A program made the position numbers and the translations under genes. Below the pieces are notes generated by a model. The model saw nothing but the letters and a program-made list of their open reading frames with translations. It did no database searches and was not told the DNA's origin. DNA of 64,000 bases from Pelagibacterales bacterium SAG-MED30. GTDB lineage: Bacteria > Pseudomonadota > Alphaproteobacteria > Pelagibacterales > Pelagibacteraceae. Shown piece after piece: positions 48,772 through 57,255 of this stretch. The DNA is taken from positions 62,001 through 126,000 of the forward strand of contig JACWEA010000001.1 in assembly GCA_014653775.1 (NCBI GenBank), written 5' to 3'. How positions within the stretch are numbered: the first letter of the stretch is position 1; each line of letters begins with the position of its first letter.

Positions 48772-48803
48772 ATACTTGACTATTTTAGTCAGGTTTATAT
48801 ATA
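48772..48803 (+). promoter_or_regulatory. IscR-type operator overlapping the iscR-suf promoter
   Basis: ATACTTGACTATTTTAGTCAGGTTT, split here as ATACTTGACTATTTTAGTCA plus GGTTT, agrees with the E. coli type 1 IscR consensus (ATASYYGACTRWWWYAGTCRRSTAT, recalled) at 23 of 25 positions by my count. It is a near-perfect dyad ACTTGACTA-TTT-TAGTCAGGT. Within it TTGACT (48776-48781) serves as -35, and TATATA (48798-48803) follows after 16 bases. Repression by Fe-S-loaded IscR is therefore likely. The site lies about 20 bases upstream of the preferred iscR ATG. Confidence 0.8.
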
Positions 48804-48823
48804 CCCTTGTAAAATGCGGATTT

Positions 48824-49249
48824 ATGAAACTAACATCTAAAGGCAGATATGCGGTAATGGCTTTAGTAGACCTGGCAAGATTTGATAATATCAGCCCAGT
48901 TTCACTAAGAGACATCTCATTAAGACAAGGCATTTCATTAGATTATTTAGAGCAGATTTTTTCAAAGTTAAGAAAAAAAGAAATAGTAAAAAGTGTAAGA
49001 GGAACTCAAGGAGGGTATGTTTTAAATAAAAAAACTAAAGAAATAAAACTTACAATTATTTTTGATGCAGTAGATGAAAAAGTAAAAACAGTCCAATGTA
49101 AGAAAGAGTCAAAAAAAGGGTGTAATGGGAAATTGACAAAATGTGTTACCCATAATCTTTGGGATGATTTAGACAAACACATAAATAATTTTTTTGAGCA
49201 AAAAAGTTTAGAAGATTTAGTTAAAAATAATATTGAGAAAAGAATTTAA
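48824..49249 (+). CDS. iscR: Rrf2-family Fe-S regulator IscR
   Basis: A 141-residue winged-helix repressor that senses Fe-S status. The start [18 protein letters not shown] is classical, the DNA-reading helix is [19 protein letters not shown], and [11 protein letters not shown] forms the wing. Cluster ligands are present: Cys92, Cys100 and Cys107, and His110 in CVTHNLW, the same arrangement as E. coli IscR with slightly wider cysteine spacing. The ORF track starts at a TTG (48776) that lies inside the -35 box, so I choose the ATG at 48824. It heads the SUF operon. Confidence 0.93.
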   Translation: MKLTSKGRYAVMALVDLARFDNISPVSLRDISLRQGISLDYLEQIFSKLRKKEIVKSVRGTQGGYVLNKKTKEIKLTIIFDAVDEKVKTVQCKKESKKGCNGKLTKCVTHNLWDDLDKHINNFFEQKSLEDLVKNNIEKRI

Positions 49250-49251
49250 AT

Positions 49252-50694
49252 ATGGATACAAGACAAAAAGATATAGAAAAATTAAAAGAATATAAATACG
49301 GTTTTACAACCGATATTGAAAACATTAAAGCACCTAAAGGCTTAAATGAAGACGTAATTAAGTTTATTTCAAAAATTAAAAAAGAACCTAATTGGATGTT
49401 AGATTTTAGGTTAAAAGCTTTTGAAAGGTTTAAATTATTAAAGGAACCTAACTGGCAAAAACCAAAATATCCTAAAATTGATTACCAAGATTTATATTAT
49501 TATTCAGCTCCAAAAAGTATGAACGATAAACCTAAAAGTTTAGATGAATTGGATCCTAAACTTCTTGAGACATATAAAAAATTAGGTATTCCTCTTCAAG
49601 AACAAGCACGATTAAATGGTATTGCTGTAGATGCAGTTTTTGATTCAGTCTCAGTTGCCACAACATTTAAAGGAGAATTAACAAAGCAAGGAATTATTTT
49701 TTGTTCTATGTCAGAAGCTATACAAAAACATCCAAACCTTGTAAAAAAATACCTTGGAACTGTAATACCCACTACAGATCATTTTTTTGCAACACTTAAT
49801 TCAGCCGTATTCACTGATGGATCATTTGTTTACATTCCAGAGGGAGTTAGATGCCCAATGGAATTATCAACATATTTTAGAATAAATGCATCAGAGACAG
49901 GTCAATTTGAAAGAACACTAATAATAGCTGATAAAGGAAGCTATGTGAGTTACCTTGAAGGCTGTACAGCCCCTATGAGAGACGAAAATCAATTACATGC
50001 AGCTAATGTTGAATTAATTGCTCTAGATGATGCTGAAATAAAATACTCGACAGTTCAAAATTGGTATCCAGGAGATGAAAATGGAAAAGGTGGAATATAT
50101 AATTTTGTAACAAAAAGAGGTCTCTGTAAGGGAAAAAATTCAAAAATTTCTTGGACACAAGTTGAAACTGGATCTGCTATAACTTGGAAATATCCTAGCT
50201 GTATTTTAAAAGGAGATAATTCAATCGGTGAATTTTATTCTATAGCCATAACTAATAATCATCAAAAAGCAGATACTGGTACAAAAATGATTCATTTGGG
50301 GAAAAATACAAAAAGTAAAATTATCTCTAAAGGAATTAGTGCTGGATTTTCAGATATGACATATAGAGGATTAGTAGATATTAATTCAAAAGCAGAAAAC
50401 TCTAGTAATTATACCCAATGTGATTCTCTTTTAATGGGTAATAAATGTGGTGCACATACAGTTCCATACATTAAAAATAAAAATTTTGACTCAAATATTG
50501 CCCATGAGGCAACAACTTCAAAAATAAGTGAAGAACAATTGCATTATTGCCAACAAAGAGGTTTAAACTCTGAGGAGGCAGTTGGATTAATCGTCAATGG
50601 ATTTTGCAAAGAAGTTCTTCAACAGTTGCCTATGGAATTTGCTGTGGAAGCTCAAAAACTTGTAGGTATTAGTTTGGAAGGAAGCGTAGGCTAA
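49252..50694 (+). CDS. sufB: Fe-S assembly scaffold SufB
   Basis: SufB is part of the SufBC2D scaffold on which clusters are built. The 480-residue protein shows [19 protein letters not shown] near residue 203, [22 protein letters not shown] near 240, and the C-terminal beta-helix with [18 protein letters not shown] near 393. It starts two bases after the iscR stop, ends with a one-base overlap with sufC and is the first structural gene of the operon. Confidence 0.97.
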   Translation: MDTRQKDIEKLKEYKYGFTTDIENIKAPKGLNEDVIKFISKIKKEPNWMLDFRLKAFERFKLLKEPNWQKPKYPKIDYQDLYYYSAPKSMNDKPKSLDELDPKLLETYKKLGIPLQEQARLNGIAVDAVFDSVSVATTFKGELTKQGIIFCSMSEAIQKHPNLVKKYLGTVIPTTDHFFATLNSAVFTDGSFVYIPEGVRCPMELSTYFRINASETGQFERTLIIADKGSYVSYLEGCTAPMRDENQLHAANVELIALDDAEIKYSTVQNWYPGDENGKGGIYNFVTKRGLCKGKNSKISWTQVETGSAITWKYPSCILKGDNSIGEFYSIAITNNHQKADTGTKMIHLGKNTKSKIISKGISAGFSDMTYRGLVDINSKAENSSNYTQCDSLLMGNKCGAHTVPYIKNKNFDSNIAHEATTSKISEEQLHYCQQRGLNSEEAVGLIVNGFCKEVLQQLPMEFAVEAQKLVGISLEGSVG

Positions 50695-51428
50695 TGCTCA
50701 AAATAAATAACCTAAATGCAAATGTTGAAAATAAATCTATCTTAAATGGTTTTTCTTTAAATATTAATCCTGGTGAAGTTCATGCTATCATGGGTCCTAA
50801 TGGATCTGGTAAAAGTACATTATCAAATATTTTATCTGGTAAAAAAGGCTATGAAATTTCTGGAGAAATTTTATTTGAAAATAAAAACTTATTTGATCTT
50901 GAAACTGAGGAAAGAGCACACAAAGGTATATTTTTAGCATTTCAATACCCTTTAGAAATTCCAGGTGTAAATACTAACATTTTTTTAAAAACTTCATTAA
51001 ACGCTATTAGAAAAGCAAGAGGAGAAAAAGAACTAGATGCTATTGAATTTTTAAAACTTGTTAAACAAAAAGCCAAAGAATTAAAATTTGATGAAGAAAA
51101 ATTAAATAGACAATTGAATGTTGGTTTTTCAGGTGGTGAAAAAAAGAAAAATGAAATTTTACAAATGTCTATGTTAGCACCTAAATTATCTATATTGGAT
51201 GAAACTGACTCCGGTTTAGATATTGATGCATTAAAGATAGTTGCAGATGGTGTTAATGCGTTAAGAAATAAAAAAAATTCTTTTTTAATCATTACTCATT
51301 ATCAAAGACTATTAGAATATATAAAACCAGATTTTGTTCATGTTCTAATCAATGGAAAAATAATTAAGTCCGGTGGTCCAGAACTAGCAATTGAACTGGA
51401 AAAAAAAGGATACGAAAGCTTTAATTAA
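50694..51428 (+). CDS. sufC: Fe-S assembly ATPase SufC
   Basis: SufC is the ABC-type ATPase of the SufBCD complex. Walker A is MGPNGSGKSTLSN (near residue 33), the signature GFSGGEKKKNEI near 144 and the Walker B region LSILDETDSGLDIDA near 165, which carries the SufC-typical DETDSGLD. Length of 244 aa is normal. It overlaps sufB by one base and abuts sufD. Confidence 0.97.
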   Translation: MLKINNLNANVENKSILNGFSLNINPGEVHAIMGPNGSGKSTLSNILSGKKGYEISGEILFENKNLFDLETEERAHKGIFLAFQYPLEIPGVNTNIFLKTSLNAIRKARGEKELDAIEFLKLVKQKAKELKFDEEKLNRQLNVGFSGGEKKKNEILQMSMLAPKLSILDETDSGLDIDALKIVADGVNALRNKKNSFLIITHYQRLLEYIKPDFVHVLINGKIIKSGGPELAIELEKKGYESFN

Positions 51429-52676
51429 ATGAAAGAACAATTAAAAACAGATTTCGAAAAAATTCTAAAAATATCTAATTTCTCAGAAAAAGATATCAAA
51501 TTTAAGAAGAACTATCTAAACAAATTTATTGAAAGTGGTTTTCCAAGTAGAAAACTTGAAAATTGGAAATTTTTAGATTTAAACCAAATTATAAAAAAAG
51601 ATATAGGTGAGTTAAGTTTTTATAATGATTATTCAGTTACAAATAAAGTTGATACATCTATTTTTATTGATGGTTTAGAGCATAATAAAATTATATTTAT
51701 AAATGGAAGAATAGAAAAAATAGATTTTAATTATGAGGATGAAAATCAAATTGAAATTTATGATGATATAAAAGTGAATGACAAATTTGATAATGAAAAC
51801 TCTTTAATTGATTTAAACAATGCATTTAGAAATAAATATTATAAAATTTTAGTTAAGGAAGGTTATTCAACAAAAAAACCTTTAGTTATTTATCACTTAA
51901 CTAATGAAATAATGAAATCTAAGAATATCAATTTAAGATTAGATTTTGAACTTGAACAAAACAGCTCATTAAAGCTGATAGATTTTTTTAACGATTTAAC
52001 CGATAAAAATTTTATGAATATTTTATATAATTTTGATTTAAAAAAAGATTCAATTTTAAAAAATTATAAAATTGATAAATCATTAAATAAAAATCTTAAA
52101 TATTCATTTAATAATATTGATCAAGAAATAAACAGTATTTCAGAAACTTTTATTTTTTCAGCCGGTTCGAATTATTTTAAAAATGAAATAAATTGTAATC
52201 TGAGAGGTGAATATTCATCAGCTTTTGTAAATGGTATTTTTTCATTAAAAGAAAATCAACAACATGAAATAAGATCTACAATTAATCATTTAGTTGAAAA
52301 TACTAAAAGTTATCAACTAATAAAAAGTGTGCTTGGAAAAAATTCAAAAGCTGCATATCAAGGAAGAATATATGTAGATTCAAAAGCTCAGAAAACAGAT
52401 GGTTATCAATTAAGTAAAGCGATATTGTTGGATGAAACTTCTGAGTTTAATGCTAAACCAGAATTAGAAATTTATGCTGATGACGTCAAATGTTCACACG
52501 GATCAGCTTCCGGAAGCCTTAATGAGAATTCAATTTTTTATTTGATGTCTAGAGGACTTAATTACAAACAATCCAAAGAACTTTTGATTAATGGATTTAT
52601 GTTAGAAGTAGTTGAAAAAATCACTGACTCTGAAATTAAAAATTTAATAATAAATATGATTGGTCTAAAAGAATGA
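51429..52676 (+). CDS. sufD: Fe-S assembly protein SufD
   Basis: SufD pairs with SufB in the scaffold complex. The N-terminus is diverged, Asn/Lys-rich (GFPSRKLENWKFLDLN near residue 38 is recognisable); the C-terminal half has QGRIYVDSKAQKTDGYQLSKA and ADDVKCSHGSASGSLNE near residue 350, the conserved SufD histidine and cysteine region. Length of 415 aa is normal. It overlaps sufS by 4 bases. Confidence 0.95.
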   Translation: MKEQLKTDFEKILKISNFSEKDIKFKKNYLNKFIESGFPSRKLENWKFLDLNQIIKKDIGELSFYNDYSVTNKVDTSIFIDGLEHNKIIFINGRIEKIDFNYEDENQIEIYDDIKVNDKFDNENSLIDLNNAFRNKYYKILVKEGYSTKKPLVIYHLTNEIMKSKNINLRLDFELEQNSSLKLIDFFNDLTDKNFMNILYNFDLKKDSILKNYKIDKSLNKNLKYSFNNIDQEINSISETFIFSAGSNYFKNEINCNLRGEYSSAFVNGIFSLKENQQHEIRSTINHLVENTKSYQLIKSVLGKNSKAAYQGRIYVDSKAQKTDGYQLSKAILLDETSEFNAKPELEIYADDVKCSHGSASGSLNENSIFYLMSRGLNYKQSKELLINGFMLEVVEKITDSEIKNLIINMIGLKE

Positions 52677-53893
52677 ACATAGATAACATTAAAAGAGAAT
52701 TTCCGATTTTTGATGAAAAAATCCAAAATAATGATTTAGTTTATTTAGATAGTGCTAATTCATCACAAAAACCAAAAATTGTTTTAGATAGAATAAATGA
52801 CTTTTATTCTAAACAATTTTCTAATGTTGGAAGAAGTTTACATTATTTGGCTGTAGCAGCGACTAACTTATATGAAAATACAAGATCATCAGTTCAAAAA
52901 TACATTAATGCTAAAGATAAAAATGAGATCGTTTTTACTAAAGGAGCAACAGAAGCTTTAAACCTGGTAGCAAATACTCTTGGTCAAACTATTATAGAGC
53001 CAAATGATGAGATTTTAATTACTGAATTAGAGCATCATTCAAATTATGTACCTTGGCATTTTTTGAGAAAATCTAAGAATATTAAAATAAAGTTTGCTGA
53101 AATCAATGAAGATGGAGAAGTTCCGATTGAAAATATAGAAAAAGAAATAACAAATAAAACTAAAGTTATAGCAATTACACATTTATCAAATGTTACTGGT
53201 TCAATTCTACCTATCAAAGAAATAACTCAATTAGCACACTCAAAGGGAATAATTGTAGTAGTAGATGGATGTCAAGGTGGACCTCACCTTAAATTAGACA
53301 TGCAAGATTTAGATTGTGATTTTTATGCTATCTCATGTCATAAAATGTATGGACCAACAGGACTAGGGGTTTTATATGGAAAAAAAAAATGGCTTGAACA
53401 ACTTCCTCCTTATCAAGGTGGAGGTGGTATGATCAATGAAGTAAAAAAAGATAGAATTTCATATGGAGATCTTCCGAATAAATATGAAGCAGGAACAATG
53501 GCAACAGCTCAAGTGATAGCTTTTGATCAGTCGATAAAGTTTTTAGAAAGTATTGGAATTGAAAATATTATCAAACATGAAAAAGAGTTAATTGAATATG
53601 GTCAAGAAATATTACAAAAAAATAATTCTGTTGAGTTGATTGGAAATCCAAAAGAACGTGGGGGAGTATTATCATTTACTATTAAAGGTATTCATGCACA
53701 CGATATAGCAACAATTTTAGATGAGACTGGAGTAGCAATTAGAGCTGGTCATCATTGTTGTCAAATACTTCATGATAAATTAGGTATACCTGCAAGTGCT
53801 AGAGCCTCTTTAGGTGTTTATAATACCAAAGACGATTTAGATAAATTAAATGAGGGAATTAATAATTGTAAAAAAATTTTTGATTTAAAATGA
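52673..53893 (+). CDS. sufS: Cysteine desulfurase SufS
   Basis: A group II PLP-dependent cysteine desulfurase that supplies persulfide sulfur. YLDSANSSQKP at the N-terminus, TELEHHSNYVPWHF near residue 120, the PLP lysine in SCHKMYGPTG near 224, and the catalytic Cys in RAGHHCCQILHD near 363 are present. Length of 406 aa is normal. No sufE is adjacent; the following SufU-like protein may act as sulfur acceptor or scaffold. ATGA overlaps at both ends. Confidence 0.96.
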   Translation: MNIDNIKREFPIFDEKIQNNDLVYLDSANSSQKPKIVLDRINDFYSKQFSNVGRSLHYLAVAATNLYENTRSSVQKYINAKDKNEIVFTKGATEALNLVANTLGQTIIEPNDEILITELEHHSNYVPWHFLRKSKNIKIKFAEINEDGEVPIENIEKEITNKTKVIAITHLSNVTGSILPIKEITQLAHSKGIIVVVDGCQGGPHLKLDMQDLDCDFYAISCHKMYGPTGLGVLYGKKKWLEQLPPYQGGGGMINEVKKDRISYGDLPNKYEAGTMATAQVIAFDQSIKFLESIGIENIIKHEKELIEYGQEILQKNNSVELIGNPKERGGVLSFTIKGIHAHDIATILDETGVAIRAGHHCCQILHDKLGIPASARASLGVYNTKDDLDKLNEGINNCKKIFDLK

Positions 53894-54354
53894 ATTTAAA
53901 AGAACTATATCAAGAAATAATTTTAGAACATGGAAAGAACCCTAGAAATTTAGGGAAAACTAATAATTTTAATAAAGATGCTAAAGGAAATAATCCGTTA
54001 TGTGGCGACAATGTTCATGTATATTTAAAACTAGATGATCAAAGAAAAGTTGAAGATATTTCGTTCGAAGGTAGTGGTTGTGCAATTTCTATGGCATCTG
54101 CTTCCATAATGACAGATTTGATAAAAGGTAAAAGTGATAATGAAGTCAAGGAGATTATCGAAGATTTTTTAGGAATGATAAAAGAGAATCCTGAGTTAAA
54201 GTCTCAAATTTTAAAGGAGGATGATAAAACAAAATTAATGTGTCTTTCAGGAGTTAAACAATATCCTATGAGAGTTAAATGTGCTACATTGTCTTGGCAT
54301 ACTTTAGTTTCAGCAATGGAAAATGATGGAAAACAGGTTAGTACAGAAGATTAA
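53890..54354 (+). CDS. sufU: SufU-type Fe-S scaffold or sulfur-transfer protein
   Basis: A 154-residue IscU-fold protein of the SufU subgroup. NNPLCGDNVHVYL near residue 35, FEGSGCAISMASAS near 60 and MRVKCATLSWHTL near 128 give the three conserved cysteines; the extra segment between the second and third cysteine (EDFLGMIKENPELKSQIL) is the insertion that sets SufU apart from IscU. It takes sulfur from SufS and replaces SufE in many bacteria. It overlaps sufS by four bases and precedes sufT by 5 bases. Confidence 0.92.
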   Translation: MNLKELYQEIILEHGKNPRNLGKTNNFNKDAKGNNPLCGDNVHVYLKLDDQRKVEDISFEGSGCAISMASASIMTDLIKGKSDNEVKEIIEDFLGMIKENPELKSQILKEDDKTKLMCLSGVKQYPMRVKCATLSWHTLVSAMENDGKQVSTED

Positions 54355-54359
54355 TAATT

Positions 54360-54656
54360 ATGGAAATTAAAGACAAAATAATTAATGAAATAAAAAAAAT
54401 TTATGATCCTGAATTACCAGTAAATATTTATGAACTTGGTCTAATTTATGATATAAAAATAGTAGGCAAAAAAGCTGAAATTAAAATGACATTAACTACA
54501 CCAAATTGTCCAGTCGCAGAAAGTTTACCTAAAGAAGTTAAAGAAGGTGTTATGCAAGTTGAGGAAATAGAGGATGTTGATTTAGAGTTAGTTTGGGACC
54601 CACCCTGGACAAAAGATATGATGACTGATGCTGCTAAACTGGAGTTAAATTTATAA
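54360..54656 (+). CDS. sufT: SufT / MIP18-family Fe-S maturation protein
   Basis: A 98-residue protein consisting of one MIP18 (DUF59) domain. IYDPELPVNIYELGLIYDI near residue 15 and MTLTTPNCPVAESLP near residue 43 with its conserved Cys, ending in WDPPWTKDMMTDAAKLEL, are hallmark segments. SufT aids Fe-S maturation of target proteins. It sits within the operon, one base overlapping the SufA-like gene. Confidence 0.93.
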   Translation: MEIKDKIINEIKKIYDPELPVNIYELGLIYDIKIVGKKAEIKMTLTTPNCPVAESLPKEVKEGVMQVEEIEDVDLELVWDPPWTKDMMTDAAKLELNL

Positions 54657-54991
54657 TGAATCCTATTATTAAACTTAGTGATAATGCTGCATCAAGAATT
54701 AAAGAAATAATGTCTAGTACTCAAAAAGATTTAATTGGAGTAAGAGTTTCTGTTAAGTCTGGAGGTTGTGCTGGAATGTCATATGTCATGGAGTATTCAA
54801 AAGAAATTAATCCAAATGACGAAGTGATAGAAGAAAAAGGTGTTAAAGTATTTATAGATTCGGCTGCTGTTATGTATCTATTAGGTACAGAAATGGACTA
54901 TAAAAAAGAGGAATTTTCATCAACTTTTGTTTTTAATAACCCAAATGAAACGGAGCGATGTGGCTGTGGGGAATCTTTTAAAACTGACTAA
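54656..54991 (+). CDS. A-type Fe-S carrier (SufA/IscA/ErpA family)
   Basis: A 111-residue HesB-fold carrier protein. The three conserved cysteines are in KSGGCAGMSYVMEY (near residue 38) and the C-terminal RCGCGESF, with YLLGTEMDY between. It delivers clusters to apoproteins. Which of SufA, IscA or ErpA it is cannot be decided by eye; operon position favours SufA. It is the last clear gene of the iscR-suf operon, followed by a dyad. Confidence 0.93.
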   Translation: MNPIIKLSDNAASRIKEIMSSTQKDLIGVRVSVKSGGCAGMSYVMEYSKEINPNDEVIEEKGVKVFIDSAAVMYLLGTEMDYKKEEFSSTFVFNNPNETERCGCGESFKTD

Positions 54992-55002
54992 AAACAGTAT
55001 CC

Positions 55003-55026
55003 CGCAAGTTGCATAGCAGTATTGCG
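55003..55026. other. Interrupted dyad after the SUF operon
   Basis: CGCAA-GT-TGC-ATA-GCA-GTA-TTGCG is a two-part inverted repeat starting 11 bases after the SufA-like stop and overlapping the -35 region of the next small ORF. It has unusually high GC for this window. There is no T-run after it, so it is not a classical terminator; it could be a protein site or an RNA structure. Confidence 0.5.
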
Positions 55027-55050
55027 TAATATGCATATCTTTGATATAAG
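55022..55050 (+). promoter_or_regulatory. Candidate promoter of the 56-aa ORF
   Basis: TTGCGT (55022-55027) and TATAAG (55045-55050) are spaced by 17 bases, with TTGA immediately before the -10. Transcription would begin about seven bases after the -10, that is at or next to the ATG at 55057, predicting a leaderless or nearly leaderless message. Confidence 0.45.
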
Positions 55051-55056
55051 ATTCTT

Positions 55057-55227
55057 ATGAATAAATTTGAATTTAAAAATCTTGTTAAAAATCTAAAAGA
55101 TACTTTAAAGGAAAAAACTTTTTTTAAAGATTTACGTAAGGAAGTAGAAACTGGTGCAAACGGCACTCAGGATTACGTTGTTAAAAAAGGTGTAAACAAA
55201 GATAGAGTTGCTACAACAAAACAGTAA
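55057..55227 (+). CDS. Small 56-aa protein, unknown function
   Basis: This ORF is below the track's length cut. It encodes MNKFEFKNLVKNLKDTLK followed by a Lys-rich helix-like half (to about residue 32) and a Gly/Thr/Val half ending VNKDRVATTKQ. It has no cysteine, no signal peptide and no membrane helix. It fills exactly the space between the SUF operon and convergent glnA, its stop abutting that of glnA. No Shine-Dalgarno is visible, but a promoter-like pair of boxes ends just before it. I do not recognise the family; coding status rests on position, full use of the gap and typical amino-acid composition. Confidence 0.55.
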   Translation: MNKFEFKNLVKNLKDTLKEKTFFKDLRKEVETGANGTQDYVVKKGVNKDRVATTKQ

Positions 55228-56634
55228 TTAACTACTGTAATACATCTCAAATTCTACCGGATGAGGTGCATGTTCAAATTTGTGAATTTCTTCAAACTTA
55301 AGTGCAATGTAAGCGTCTATTTGATCGTCAGTAAATACATTACCTTGAGTTAAAAATTCTCTATCCTTATCTAAACTTTCCATTGCTTCCCTCAGCGATC
55401 CACAAACAGTCGGAATAGCTTTAACTTCTTCAGGTGGTAAATCATATAAATCTTTATCAAAAGACTCTCCTGGATGTATCTTATTTTTGATTCCATCTAA
55501 TCCGGCCATTAACATCGCTGCGAAGGTTAGGTATGGGTTTCCTGAAGCATCTGGAAATCTAATTTCACATCTTGCACCTTTTTTACTTAAAGTAATTGGA
55601 ATACGACATGATGCAGATCTATTTCTAGCAGAGTAAGCTAATAATACAGGAGCTTCAAATCCAGGTACTAATCTTTTGTAACTATTAGTTGTTGAGTTAG
55701 CAAATGCATTAATTGCTTTTGCATGTTTTAAAATACCACCAATATAATGTAATGCTGTTTCAGATAATCCTGCGTAAGCATCGCCTGAAAATACTGGTGT
55801 ATCACCTTTCCAAATAGATTGGTGAATATGCATTCCTGAACCATTATCACCAGCAACAGGTTTTGGCATGAATGTTGCAGTTTTTCCAAATGAATGAGTC
55901 ACCATTTGAACAATATATTTATACAATTGAACGTTATCTGCTTGATTAACTAAAGTACCAAAGTACATACCAAGCTCATGTTGACTTGGAGCAACTTCAT
56001 GGTGATGTTTTTCAACTTTAATTCCAACTTCCTTTAAATTTTTAAGATATTCGCCACGCATATCTTGTTCACTATCTACAGGGGGAACTGGAAAGTAACC
56101 ACCTTTAACTGGAGGTCTATGACCCATATTACCGTTTTCATATTCTTTACCTGAATTGTATGGACCTTCTTTACTATCAATTTTGAATCCACATTCATTC
56201 ATATCATTTTTAATTTTAACATCATCAAAAACAAAAAATTCAGGTTCAGGACCAAAAAATGCTTTATCACCAATTCCTGATGCTTTTAAATATTCTTCTG
56301 CTTTTTTCGCAACACCTCTTGGATCTCTTTCATAAGGAGTTTTCTTAACTGCATCTAAAATATCACAAAAAAGTACAGCAGTATTATGTGAAGTAAAAGG
56401 ATCTAAAAAAAACCTTGAAGTGTCAGGTTTTAAAATCATATCTGACTCATTGATAGCTTTCCATCCAGCGATAGAAGAACCGTCAAAAAAAACACCATTC
56501 TTTAACATATCTTCATCCACTACAGTGGCGTCCATAGTTAAATGCTGCAATTTACCTCTTGGGTCGGTAAATCTTAAATCAACAAATTCTGCATCTTTAT
56601 CTTTAATAAATTTTAAAACGTCGCTAGCACTCAT
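55228..56634 (-). CDS. glnA: Glutamine synthetase type I
   Basis: GlnA makes glutamine from glutamate, ammonium and ATP. The 468-residue GSI protein shows [16 protein letters not shown] near residue 19, the [11 protein letters not shown] segment near 51, [15 protein letters not shown] near 264, and the adenylylation tyrosine in [11 protein letters not shown] near 395. It is preceded by a strong Shine-Dalgarno (AAAGGAGAG), rare in this window. No glnB is adjacent upstream; the next gene is the divergent YbaK-type gene 141 bases away. I saw no clear sigma-54 box or riboswitch. Confidence 0.97.
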   Translation of the reverse strand: MSASDVLKFIKDKDAEFVDLRFTDPRGKLQHLTMDATVVDEDMLKNGVFFDGSSIAGWKAINESDMILKPDTSRFFLDPFTSHNTAVLFCDILDAVKKTPYERDPRGVAKKAEEYLKASGIGDKAFFGPEPEFFVFDDVKIKNDMNECGFKIDSKEGPYNSGKEYENGNMGHRPPVKGGYFPVPPVDSEQDMRGEYLKNLKEVGIKVEKHHHEVAPSQHELGMYFGTLVNQADNVQLYKYIVQMVTHSFGKTATFMPKPVAGDNGSGMHIHQSIWKGDTPVFSGDAYAGLSETALHYIGGILKHAKAINAFANSTTNSYKRLVPGFEAPVLLAYSARNRSASCRIPITLSKKGARCEIRFPDASGNPYLTFAAMLMAGLDGIKNKIHPGESFDKDLYDLPPEEVKAIPTVCGSLREAMESLDKDREFLTQGNVFTDDQIDAYIALKFEEIHKFEHAPHPVEFEMYYSS

Positions 56635-56775
56635 TTTCTCTCCTTTATAATTCTGAACGTTGTATTACCAAAAAAAGACTGATAATTAATGCTCTTTTAC
56701 TTAATAACACCTATGCAATTTTTACATAAATGTATAATTAAACGCTTAAAATAACTAACAATTAAAAGTTGAATA

Positions 56776-57255
56776 ATGACTTTATTAGACAAAGAACCTG
56801 TAAGAAGAGTTGAGAAATCGTTAAAAGAATTTGATCCAAAACAAAATGTTATTATTTTAGAAACTTCGGCGAGAACGGCTGTAGAAGCAGCTTCATCTTT
56901 AGGTTGTGAAGTAGGAGCAATTGTCAAAAGCTTACTTTTTAAAACAGAAAATGATTTCACTCTATGCTTAATTGCAGGAGATAAAAAAGCTTCACTAAAT
57001 AGGATAAAAAAGGAATTAAATATTAAAGATGCATCTATGGCTTCAGCTGAACAAGTAAAAAATGTTACAGGTTATACTATAGGTGGTGTTTCACCTATTG
57101 GTCATCTAAATAAAATTGAAATTTTTATAGATAAGTCTTTAGAAAGATTTAGTTCTCTGTTTGCAGCTGCAGGACATCCTAACTGCGTATTTAAAATAAA
57201 TTTTACAGATTTACAAAAAATTACAAATGGTTCAATTAAAGAAATAACGGAATGA
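56776..57255 (+). CDS. YbaK/ProX-family aminoacyl-tRNA deacylase
   Basis: A 159-residue protein of the YbaK/prolyl-tRNA editing family, which hydrolyses mischarged Cys- or Ala-tRNA-Pro. Visible features are AASSLGCEVGAIVKSLLFK near residue 38 and AGDKKASLNRIKKEL with the conserved Lys near residue 72, then YTIGGVSPIGH near 98 and AAGHPNCVF near 130. Divergent from glnA; its stop overlaps the DMT gene by four bases. Confidence 0.85.
   Translation: MTLLDKEPVRRVEKSLKEFDPKQNVIILETSARTAVEAASSLGCEVGAIVKSLLFKTENDFTLCLIAGDKKASLNRIKKELNIKDASMASAEQVKNVTGYTIGGVSPIGHLNKIEIFIDKSLERFSSLFAAAGHPNCVFKINFTDLQKITNGSIKEITE

Noticed and set aside
48776-48823. Upstream extension of iscR from a TTG start in the ORF track
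   Set aside because: The TTG is inside the promoter and IscR operator, and the extra residues do not belong to the family; the ATG at 48824 gives the standard [10 protein letters not shown] start.
55228-56775. Glutamine riboswitch or sigma-54 promoter before glnA
   Set aside because: I could not find a GC-containing conserved structure or a convincing GG-N10-GC pair in the 141-base gap.
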